Assembly (NCBI GenBank): GCA_028671895.1
Contig: CM053806.1
Coordinates: 23,261,001 to 23,325,000, forward strand
Reading direction: 5' to 3'
DNA: 64,000 nucleotides
DNA from: Oenanthe sinensis
Lineage: Eukaryota > Streptophyta > Magnoliopsida > Apiales > Apiaceae
This document shows positions 53,877 through 64,000 of the stretch, piece after piece. A program made the translations under genes and the position numbers. How positions within the stretch are numbered: position 1 is the stretch's first letter; every line of letters begins with the position of its first letter. Below the pieces are notes generated by a model. That model saw only the letters and a list, made by a program, of their open reading frames with translations. It searched no databases and was not told where the DNA came from.

Positions 53877-56800
53877 ATGGCATCTTCATCCAAGAAAATC
53901 TCTCAAGCCGGGTTCATCTACGAATTGAATAATTTTGTGGCCTGTACTGTGGTTGAAGAAGCTCCAAAGGAATTTCATCCTTTGATGCAATTCCTGGGAA
54001 GTGGCAATGTACATAAAGCATTGAAGGAAGCACAAAAAATAATCTACAATTTGGTGGAAGAATTTTGGACCTCTGCAGAAGTTGTTGATGACTTCTCAAG
54101 CATCAAATTCAACTGCAAAGGACAATAGTATATTCTTATTACTTTAATTTTAAATGAATGTTTAAATTAGCCTGTTAATAATACTGATAATGTGCCTAGT
54201 GAATCAGATATTAGAAACATACTTAGGGCTGTTAATTATGCAAATCCTGACATTAATTTAGGGCAAGTAGTTAGAAAATACCTTAGAAGAGAATGGTCTT
54301 ATTTCTTTGATGCAATAATAAAATGCTTTAGTGATAAAATTAGTAATTTTGATGCCATAACTTCAAGCATGCAACAAATAGCATGTAGTGTGTTTTTTGA
54401 TGAGTATCATGAGTTTTCCTCTATATTGCTGTTTGAAATTGCTGCTAAGTTAGGAAAGAAGCATGATAGGTCTAATCATATATACTATGCTAGATTTATC
54501 ATGATTTTTATTAACCACTTTGTCAAAGAAATTGAGATTTGCAGGGAAACTGAAACCCTTGAGTGTTGGACTCAAAACAAAAGGGTCTTCAAAGACTTGG
54601 TAAGAATCAATCTTCACAGTAATGTGGAAATGATTTACCCACCTTTTGTTCAGGTATTTATCTCAACCCTAACTTCTTCTTTACCTAAATCTTCTTTGCC
54701 TTCGATGACTATGAAGGGTGGTAGTAATGACCCCAACCCTCCTACCCAAGCCACACAACTAATCTCAAAATCCAAATCTAAGAAACCAACCTCACTAGGT
54801 TCTCAAAAACCTGCTATTGTAAAAACAAAGAAAAGGAAATCAACTGTTTTGGTAGATAGACTAGAAGGAGATGTAGGTGGTGAGGGAACTGGGAAACATC
54901 AAAGAACCCAGAAGGATAAGGAGAGTGAGGGTGTACAACCTCAGCCAAGCCACTCCACAGTCTCCCAAAAGACTGTGGATGTTAATATGGAAAATACCAC
55001 ATCCCTATTGCCATCCTCCCAAAAGGATGACAATATTGAAAATAGCCCACAACCAGGGGCACAAAACCAAGTTGGGGACACACAGGCCAAAACAGTAACA
55101 CCATATGAAAGGAGAAGGAAGAAAGTCACCTTTGCACATGGGGAATCACACACTACAAAATCACAGGAAACTGTGGTGGAGCCTTCTCAAAGTCATATTG
55201 ATGCATCTCATATAAATGATGAGATGCAGCCCCATTCTCTCTCAATTTCAATCCCTTCTATTCTTATTTCTCCATCCTAAAAAATTTCTTCAGAAAATGT
55301 TTGGATAGATTATCAAACATTTTAAGATTCTCATTTTTTATTCTTCAAGGAGAAGCCAACACTTTCTCCTGAATCTTCTTCATAGGATATTCAGGATTCC
55401 ATTTCTCATATTATTAAAAATATCTCTTCTCAAATAATTTCCTCAACTGTTTCTACTCCATCAATTGATGTCTCTTCATCAACTGATATTCAGCCATCGA
55501 CTGATAAGCCATCGATTGATACTCAAGATCAATCGATGGGTATGCATCAATATATAGATATCCCAAACACCTCAACTGTTAATATCTTTACATCAATTGA
55601 TGCTCAATCAATTGATGTTGCACAAACACTCTTAGGAATGAGTGAGTTGAGTGAGAGGTAGGATTGCAACCTGGCAAAAGGAGAGGGAGTGAGTAAGGAC
55701 ATTCTTAATTCTTCCAGGAATGAGAGTGAAACACTTGAGGGCCCTACCTTAGAAGGTGCACAGAAAATGAGTGAGGGAGAGGTGAGATTCCAGGATGAGA
55801 TCCTGATGCAAAATAGAGAGATGAGTGAGAGAGATAAAACAATTCTTCTAGTTGCACAGGAATTGGAAAATGAATTAATGGCAGAAGAAGTGGGAGTCAA
55901 GGAGTTAGGGGGAGTATCAAATGCAGAAGCTAGTGGGAGTGGAGTTGCTAAGGACATTGAAGATGAGGTTGATGCTGGTGAATTTTAATCCACAGAACTT
56001 CATCCATCCTAATCCACAATATTAGGGTTTGACTACTTCAAGTAACAGGGATGCAGAACAACTCTTGGGAATTGATCATACAGAACAAAGGACAAGGAAT
56101 CTGAAGGAAAGTATTGCCAATACAATAGATATATGTTATATGGCACCTGAAGAGCTAGAAGAAGATTCTGATGAGGAGCCATGGATGAGCACAATTGATG
56201 GTTCCTTAGAAGCTGCTGAAACTGAAATTCTCTCTCAATATACAAGGGCAATGGTGGAAGGAGAAATTGAAGATCCTACTCAAAGGAGAATTGCTCACTG
56301 TATGAGAGAATCACTGAAAATTCAAAAGATGACAGTGACAGGAGTGAAGAGGGAACTGGAGATTATCAAGGACTCTATATCTACCAACAAGGATGCTTTG
56401 GACAGGAGATTGGATGAAAAGCTACCATTCAACACCATGAATCACATCAAAGACAAGCTCTTCAAGGAATTATAGAACTTTGCAGCTTTGGAAACTAGAG
56501 TGGGCTCTCTAGAAAAGAAAATGGATGCTATAATTGCAGGTCAAAGTCTTCATACTTTCATTCTTCAAAAGTTTCTTGACAGAATGCCACCACCCCCTCC
56601 AATTGATGATAACAAAAAGGGGGAGAATACAAAGAAGAAGGATGATGGTGATAATGGTGATGAAAAAGACAGTGGTGGTGTTGGTGGCTCTGGTATGGAC
56701 AAGACAAGTGGCATTGGTGGTTTTGCAACAAAAAGATTCAAATACAGAAGTAACAGGCATAATCAGTCTTCAAGAAGAACTAAGTCATCTAATTCTCCCA

Positions 56801-57933
56801 AAGATGACTTAGAACAGAAAAAGGAAGAATTCAAGAAATTTGAAACTGATCTAGAAGCTAGAAGGATTTCTAGAGAAAGAGAAACTCAATCAATGATTGA
56901 GAGAGAAAGGAAAAGAATTGAAGATTTGAAGAGAAGCACAGAGTTGGTGACAGAGGCAGTAGAAAAAGGAGACTTGAATGAGTTCATTGCTAAAACAAGA
57001 AAAATAAATGAAGATGCACAAAAGGCTGCCAAAGAAAGCAACTCAAATGCTGAAGCCTTTCTATCAATTGATCTTAAAGCCCTTGAAGAGAAGAAAAAGG
57101 GTAAAGCCATAATGATTGAAGAAGAGAAGAAAAGGAAAGAGCCAGTTGGCCAGAAGCTTCTTCAGGGAGCTATTTCTACAGGATTGTCAGATGCTGCAAG
57201 AAGAGAAAAGGAAAATGAGGAAATAGTAAGGCAAATGGAAATAGAATGGAATATGGAAGATCAATCAATGGAGCAACCATTGAGGAAAAAGAGAAAAATA
57301 GCTATGGCCAAGAAAAGATCAAGTTCTACTGAAGAAAGAGTGGTTCAAGAAAACCTTCAGGGTCAACAAGAAGAAATAAGAAAGGAGGTGATAATTGAAG
57401 GTTATGATATGAAGGGAGTACCAGTAATTAATGAAAAAGGACTAATTGGAGTAAGGACTCATCCTACTACTTCTAATCAAGAGGAATCTATGAGATTGGA
57501 GTATGAAAATGGAGTGAAGATCACCTATTCCATGAAAGTGATAATGAAGCAGAGTTACAATGTTTTAAAGTCTATCATTCCTCTACTCAACAGAAAGTAC
57601 AAACTCAACACAACAATTGCTCAAGAGATTCAACATCAAATTTCAAAATTAAGGAGATCCAAGGCAGAAGCTGAACCTGATTCACCTCTAAAGCTATGGA
57701 AGTCACAGGTTAAAAAGGTGGTGTTGGAGCCAAAGTATGCTATGATTTTTACAGATGTGGAGGGCAACACAAAGTTCTTTGATATCTGAAAATATCTGGA
57801 CAAAATCACAGATGAAGAAATACATTACCTTATGAGGCAGCTTGGAGAAACTGACAGGGATGAAGCAATTTTGAGGAGTTCTTTCATGAGGCAGCTGAAG
57901 GAAAATGCTGAGAAGAGAAGGAAGAAGAGCTAA
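53877..57933 (+). pseudogene. D' third ORF, about ten stops
   Basis: Homologous to 7771-11826 along its length. Stops near 54126, 54168, 55278, 55323, 55384, 55660, 55986, 56022, 56473 and 57787, plus length changes. By eye the N-terminal ~225 residues are only about 69% identical to D, the next ~225 about 85%, while Gag is over 90%. The nuclear-localisation-like KKRKIAMAKKR, the poly-Pro PPPPPIDD and the Gly-rich segment are kept. Ends TAA 57931-57933. Confidence 0.9.
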
Positions 57934-58118
57934 TTAAATCATGGAGACAATGAAGACATTGAAGCTACTTGCAGGAGTTATCTATCAATCTGGTATTTCC
58001 AAAATTAATGTGTTAATTAAATTTCTTGATTCTATCTGAATGTAATTTTTTTTTAAGGGTTTTGTTATCATCAAGTAGATTTATGTCTGTTTATTTCACA
58101 GACACAAATAGGGGAGAT
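57934..58118 (+). other. D' 3' untranslated region and polypurine tract
   Basis: Ends with CAAATAGGGGAGA (about 58105-58117) next to the 3' LTR. No ORF. Confidence 0.8.
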
Positions 58119-58766
58119 TGTTAGGAATCTACATGTAATTTGATTATAACAATAATCTTAGAATCATAGAAATTTTATTTTAAGTAACTGATCAATTGAT
58201 ATGAAAATTTATAAATATCAATTGATCAGGAAACCATTTATCATTTGAAATGTTTATATGAGTCAACTGATAATTTGGATTGTAGCATAGGTGTACTTAG
58301 TCTATTTCAATCGATAAGGTGTAAATCAATTGATATTATTCTTATCAATTGATGTTAGAATCGATTGATATAGATCATCAATTGATGTGTAAATTAAACT
58401 GTCAAATTGTAATTATTTGAAGACAGGAAATTACACAAGTGAAGGATGATCAATTGATATTGAAGCCTCAATGGATGAGAGATCAATCGAAGAAGCCAAG
58501 TCAGGAATTGAAGACCATCAACTGATGTGAAGACCCATCGATTGATATATATCGATTGATATCATTTATCAGTCGATAAGTCATTCCATATCAATCGATG
58601 GATGTAAAGATCAATCGAAGAAGAACATCAGTTGATGGATTAAAGGATGAATAAATTGATATGCTTAACAGCAAATTATCAATTGATTGTGACAACACAA
58701 AAAGTCTATCAGTTGTAGATCCAGAGAACAAAAGCACACCTATGGAAGACAGCCTAGCGTGGTTGT
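58119..58766 (+). repeat. D' 3' LTR, left part
   Basis: U3 with TCRRYYGA cluster. Interrupted by F after GTTGT (58762-58766) and continued from 62581. Confidence 0.92.
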
Positions 58767-61700
58767 TGTGACGCCCCCAGACCCGGGGTCAGAGATCTGG
58801 GCCGTCACGGTCCCTCTTTCTTGCTACTAATACATTTAACTTAATCCTTAACGATAATCTTTCACCTGTATTGACCCCACAGTTCATATACACTCCTTAC
58901 TGATTATAGTCTCAGAACGAACATACATATAATACATAAATCCATCAGAGTCATATTATAATCCCAAAAGTAAGTTCCTGAGCCTTTAAAGGCAATGTAG
59001 TTTCTACTTGAAACAGTGCGGAATACTAATACATGTTCTTGTTAATTAACTTACATAGATCATACTTATAGATAAGGCGTACCATTAACAACTGTACCCC
59101 TATCCTACTACTACTCCTACTCCCTACCTGAGGTAGGTTGGTGAAGAACCTACGGAATGCGCGGGCGTTGCCCACGCGTTTCCTGGCGGTGCGTTGCATC
59201 CGCGGCATCCTGTTGTCCTGTTGTGTTGTAATATATAAAGAAAGCAAGGGTGAGCAATATAGCTCAGCAATAGATAATATACTTCTAAAAACATGCTGTA
59301 AGTTATTTGTAAAAGCATTTATGTACAAACAACTGAAGTTTAAAATAACTTTCGTCGAAACAAGATAATTCTTTTAAAACGTTTCTTCGCTAACAACACC
59401 ATCGGTAACTAAACCCTTAGCGGCTTCGTTATGGTGCGTAGCACATTTCCAATTGGAAGAGGGGACTATCATTGGAGCATCATCACGCCCGCTACCACAC
59501 ATCCACGATGATCAGTCGTAGCACGTGGTAGCCCTTCATGAGCAACCCTACGGAAGCCTTCAATTTTACTACATGTAGAAAGGGGAGCCCCGGTACCTTC
59601 ACCGTTAATGGGTAATTCACCCTTGACCGCATACGGGTCAATTGCTGGACCGTGCGTCACTCGGCCTCTTACGCGAACTCCAAGTCCACTGAATCTATCC
59701 ATTCATCTGGAACTGGAATATTAATTCAAACTCCCCAAGTGTATCTGATACTTGTTAATAGATTCGTCTATCTAACCTAGAACCGGAAATAATCCTAGTT
59801 CCCCAAGTATATCTGATACTTGTTAATAGACACTCATAGCTATGAGCATATACTGTCAGATTAAGTGATGTCGTCGCCTTACCACACAGGCAAGTTGACC
59901 TTCATCATATAATCTCCTTTCTCAAGGACTGAATTTATTTTGAAAACCATGACTCGGGAGTTTTGTCGGAAACCTCTCTGCTTTTGATAAGTTGAAAAGT
60001 TCTTACTACTGTGGAAAATGGTTCCAAAACTTGACTGCTTTTGAGAAGTAAATAGCTATTCCCTTCCTATACCGAGTTCCCTATTTTTGATAAGTCTGAA
60101 CGTATTTTATTCTTATTAAAAGAATAAATAAAATATTTAAATTAAATATTAGGGAGCTCTCACTATTTTTAAATCATTTTCTGAAGGTCGGAAAGTATTT
60201 AAAATAATTATCGAAATCTTCGAATAATTATTAAAGACCTAAAATAATTTGTAAATGAATTTTAAATAATTAATAAATATTTAAATAATATTTATTACTT
60301 ATAATTAATAAATAATCCTCGATAAATGAATATTTAAAATAATATTCATTAATTAAATAAATATTTAAAATAATATTTATTATCCTTATTTAATTCTTTT
60401 ATCAAAAGAATATCAAAATATAAATATCGAAGTATTTATATCGTCTCTTCAAAATAATCTGTCTCCGGTTTCTCCCGGATTACGACAGTACTTAATCATA
60501 ATTTTCCGACTCCCGGTCTACGTTCGAAAATACATACTCACTATACACATAGAGCCTTTTTCCTCTTACCGGCTTATATCTATATTTCTTATAGCATATA
60601 ACCGAAACATTTGCGAAATATGTAACAATACATAAAACAGTTCATACTTTTCAACATACAGTTATATCACAACAACAACAGTCTTTTGACAAAACATTTG
60701 TACATAAGGTACTAGTTTTGAAAACTTGCCTGAGGTCCTGGGGTTCGTCGAGGTGCGAGGGCTTGACGGACGATCTATATAATTCAAATAGAACGCTTCG
60801 TTAGTTATTGGTTATCTTAACCACTAGCGTTACGCACGCACGAACCATGAGCTTGACATAAGTTAGACCTCTTATTCTAAAGTTACTTAACCTTAAGGAC
60901 ATATATTAATCACTTAAGTCCATTCATGGGTCAATTACACCTTCCTACTTGACACTTTACATAGGTACTTAAATCCCTTATGTCATTGAACCTGTCCAGC
61001 TTCAACAATTTTATAAATTCGAAATATTCTCCTCTGGTCATGAAATTTGGCAGAGGCCTTTACCTCTTTCCAATCTATGTTACCTTAAAATTTCATGATT
61101 TTTGGTGACTTTTAAGGGGTCCATTTATATTAACAAAAAGGGCTTCCCGAAACAGTTTGGTTGGTTTAGCTGTCCTTCCTAGAATTGGCTTATCTCCTAA
61201 ACCGTAAGTCGAAATAACATGATTCAAGCGTCAAAACGATCTATGAGTCAAGTACTATCCAACCATGGTCAGAGGTGTTAGGTACATGGGCTTAACAAAT
61301 CGGTTTTCACAGTTTAAAAGAGTGCTCACGAAAAATGGCCATTACGACGGCTATAAACGTAACGTTTTCCGGATTCAACCAACGTGAATCAATTCACAAC
61401 CAACACTCAACTCACTCATACCATCATGCTAACAATATTAAACTACTCATCTCATAACATATGCTAACATCATTTCAAGAACTCAACCAAAACTCAACAT
61501 CTTACTAACATCATTTCATCTTTACCATTCTAACTCATGGATCCATCTACTAACACTTTCATGGCATACTACTCACACAAAACACAAGGAGTTAAGGGTG
61601 TTCATACCTTCTTGGGGTTCAAACAACACTTTACTAGAGCTTAGAGTCCTTGGGAGAGCTTGATCTAGCCTTGATCATAAGTAAACATCAAGAACAAAAC

Positions 61701-62575
61701 TTAGTAATTTTCGGAGTTACTATTCAGCCTCAACTTCTACAATTTATTTACCCAATAAAAACACCTCCAAAAATTATGAAATTAAATACCTACCTTCTAC
61801 CTATAGTGAAGAAGATATGGTTAAAATATGGAGATTTTTGGACGAGTAGAACTGGAGTTATAAAATTTTCTTTCAACCTTGCTCAAGCTGGGCAGAAACT
61901 GGAGAAAGAAATGGGAGAGAGATTTTGTTTCTACTTTACTTGCACTTGCTTTATGAAAAGTGTGTGATGGAAAAGGTCAAGTATACTTGGCTGATTTTGT
62001 CAAAGAAGTATGGTGAATCAAAGAGGTATGGTTGGTTGTCCTTGTTCCTTAATTCATGGAACCATGTTCCTAAGTACTTGTCACTTGCTTGGTTAGTTTG
62101 CAATTCTAGTTGCATGGCTTTGGTAATTCTTTTTGACTTACACCAATCTAGTTTGCATGGGTTACATGACCCTTGGGTGCAATTACTTGTCCTCCCATAA
62201 TTTAACACCTACTCCCTTAATTAGCAAAGCATGATTAGGGTTAGCACTTCTCATTTCTATCTTTGCAATGTGAACACCTACTAGTCACAATGCCTTAGCA
62301 TGCCCATGATATAATTCCTTTGAATTATAACTCCTAGGTCATAACTTAATCTTCCATCTCTCGATATCTCATAAATTACAAAACAATTAGTAAACGACAA
62401 AATCTTCGGATTCTAACGTCTTCTGCATTCACTTATTTACTTAGTACTATCACAATACAACTTCAGAATTATAATCCTCTACCATTTACATGGTGTGGGC
62501 TAACATACTTTTCGTAAAACTCCAAAGTTACTATTCATTCATAATTCGGAGTTTACAAAAATTCGGGTTCTTACA
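58767..62575. mobile_element. Element F: solo LTR, probably Ty3/gypsy (Tekay/Del-like)
   Basis: 3809 bp from TGTGACGCCCCCAGACC to GGGTTCTTACA, flanked by GTTGT (58762-58766 and 62576-62580). The TGTGACGCCCC start is typical of Tekay/Del-type chromovirus LTRs. No PBS, polypurine tract or coding region lies inside and no second LTR is seen, so it is a solo LTR from intra-element recombination. The first 40 bp fold into a hairpin (GTGACG/CGTCAC, CCCAGA/TCTGGG). A partial duplication of about 65 bp lies around 59700-59830. 60100-60420 is very AT-rich. Short ORFs inside are not convincing. Confidence 0.82.
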
Positions 62576-62580
62576 GTTGT

Positions 62581-63052
62581 GAAGACTCAATCCGTAGCTG
62601 TCTTTCAAGTCTGTTTTCTTAAAAAGGAAAAAGGAAAAAGAGAGGCAGATAGAAACAATCCTGGAATAGGAATTGTAAAATACACTTGTAGTATATAAAC
62701 AAGTGTAGTAGCATTGTTAGAAAATATAGAAGTTAGACAATATTTCTTAAATCAATTGTTCAAGCTTCAGAGCACATTGTAAGATCAGTTGATTCTTTCT
62801 AACTTTGTAAAAACGAAGCTAGGTTATCTTTTAACCTAGGAACATTGAGCAAAAATATATAACTGATGGAAAAACCAATCCATCAGTAATTTTTAAATCT
62901 CTCTTTGTTCATTTTAATTTTCAGTTGTTTGTTCAAACATATTCTGTCAATCTATCAAACATCAAGAACAAATATTAAAAGTCCTAAAAAGTTTTAATAT
63001 TTGTATTCAACCCCCTCTTCTCCAAATATTGACATTGTTCTTAGGAATAACA
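62581..63052 (+). repeat. D' 3' LTR, right part
   Basis: Carries the TATA box (62692-62699) and hairpin (62994-63032; loop TTCAACCCCCTCTTC) and ends GGAATAACA before GGATC. Confidence 0.92.
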
Positions 63053-64000
63053 GGATCTTGGAATGTAGATGTTCAAGGCATATGACTAGTGACAAAACCC
63101 TGCTGTCACAATTCAAAGATGAGGCTGACCCACCCAATGGTAACTTTTGGAGAGAAAAACATTGGTTTCACCATGGGATATGACAAATTGATTCATGAAA
63201 ATGTTTTCATTGAAGATGTAGCTTTGGTCAGTGGTTTGAAGCATAACCTACTCAACATCATTCAATTCTACAATAAAGATTTAAAGGTGGAGTTTGACAA
63301 ATAATTGTGTCTCATATCACTGAGAAAGACCAAATAGGTTTCTCTACAAGGAGTAAGAAAATGAAGCTTGTTTGTAGCAGATTTGGACTCTGCAAACAAG
63401 GAGAAAATCTAATGTTTCTACACCAAGGCCTCAGAAAATGAAAGTTGGCTTTGTCACAAGAGACCCTCTCATTTAAATTTCAAGAACATTAATTCTCTAG
63501 TCAAAAGAGAATTAGTGAAAGACCTGCCCTCACTTGAATTCTTCATAGAAGGATTGTGTGAGGCATGTCAAAAAGGAAAAATGAGGAGATCAAGTCACAA
63601 AAGTAAGGAATTTACATAAATCACCAAACCACTACAATTGATTCATATGGATATCTTTGGACCAGTGAATGTCATGTCCATGTCCAAGAAAAGATATGCA
63701 TTTGTCATGGTTGATGACTTCTCAAAATACACTTGGGTATAATTTTTGCATTCAAAAGATGAAGCTCCTGAATTCATTGTTGAAAATTTGAGAAGATTGG
63801 ACAAAGGCCCTACACTTGTAGTAGCCATAAGAAGTGATAATGGAATAGAATTCAAAAATGCTACACTGAATTAATTTTGCAAAAAAAATGAAATCACTCA
63901 CCAATTCTCAGCTCCAAGAACTCCACAACAAAATGGAGTTGTTGAGAGAAAGAACATGACTCTTATTGAAGCTGCAAGAACCATGTTAGTAGAAGAAAAT
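63053..64000 (+). pseudogene. pol: Element E pol, protease to integrase, continues off window
   Basis: Follows the GGATC duplication. Protease remnant (CRCSRHMTSDKTLL, where D has DSGCSRHMTG; the catalytic Asp is lost), then VTFGEKNIGFTMGYD in another frame, integrase zinc region (HLNFKNINSL...CEACQKGK, 63470-63580), integrase core (MDIFGPVNVMS, VDDFSKYTWV, IRSDNGIEF, QQNGVVERKNMT, about 63645-63960). Stops near 63301, 63617, 63740 and 63871. The frame runs on past 64000. Confidence 0.88.

Larger units (their letters stand above)
37798..63052 (+). mobile_element. Element D': older D-family retrotransposon with two insertions
   Basis: LTR 37798-38392 plus 46892-47411, PBS 47414-47425, gag, pol, ORF3, polypurine tract 58106-58117, LTR 58119-58766 plus 62581-63052. 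Same gene order and spacing as D but with many stops and frameshifts. GGATC duplications on both sides show that it inserted into the E protease region. B' sits in its 5' LTR and F in its 3' LTR. Confidence 0.93.
34200..64000 (+). mobile_element. Element E: degenerate SIRE-like copia, split by D'
   Basis: LTR 34200-35270, gag remnant 35320-37750, and pol from 37751, interrupted at 37797 by D' (37798-63052) and resumed at 63053 to the window end. The GGATC duplication on both sides of D' joins the pol frame precisely in the protease region. Stops throughout mean it is older than D and D'. Confidence 0.88.

Noticed and set aside
59026..59702. Short ORFs inside element F (both strands)
   Set aside because: They overlap each other on opposite strands, are GC-rich chance frames in a long LTR, and show no retroelement domain.
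61650..62208. ORFs near the F 3' end
   Set aside because: Overlapping frames on both strands with no recognisable motifs; LTR sequence.

Overview
The window is plant nuclear DNA, almost entirely nested LTR retrotransposons. The evidence is plant Ty1/copia polyproteins, initiator-Met-type primer binding sites, 1-1.8 kb LTRs, a gypsy-type solo LTR and a MITE-like element. The AT-rich flanks and SIRE/Maximus-type copia elements suggest a eudicot with a large genome; the species cannot be told from the sequence. I found no host gene I would call with confidence; one duplicated exon-like stretch (22741-23130 and 30477-30866) is the only candidate.

Left nest (1-22740). Element B is an old SIRE-like copia on the minus strand (16116-22740, running off the left edge). 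Its reverse transcriptase is interrupted by the 3' LTR of element A (5-159 plus 15485-16115). Inside that LTR sits element D (160-15479, target duplication AGCAA). D is young and has an open gag, a pol broken by only three stop codons, and an intact 1351-codon third ORF. It has been rearranged into LTR-gag-pol-ORF3-LTR-partial gag-partial LTR, all inside one target duplication.

Middle (22741-34199). A minus-strand copia of another lineage, C, has one long gag-pol frame (24699-28664) with a single internal stop. Its locus carries a partial duplication: about 2.35 kb of flank plus LTR (22330-24684) recurs at 30066-32424. AT-rich sequence follows, with a 233-bp MITE-like inverted-repeat element (33779-34011).

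Right nest (34200-64000). Element E (plus strand, degenerate SIRE-like) is split in its protease region by D' (37798-63052, target duplication GGATC), an older relative of D. D' has a non-autonomous B-family element (B', 38393-46891) in its 5' LTR and a gypsy-type solo LTR (F, 58767-62575, target duplication GTTGT) in its 3' LTR.

Three signals go beyond routine annotation. First, a C-rich-loop hairpin near the 3' end of every SIRE-like LTR keeps its pairing while the stem sequence changes completely between families A, B, D and E. Second, each family carries its own short repeated word in its LTR; in D this is the palindromic TCRRYYGA, 19 copies upstream of the LTR TATA box, and it recurs in gag, pol, the pol-ORF3 spacer and ORF3, in codon phases that avoid stops. 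Third, ORF3 has its own conserved TATA-like box and pyrimidine-rich leader behind such a motif cluster, suggesting a separate ORF3 transcript.
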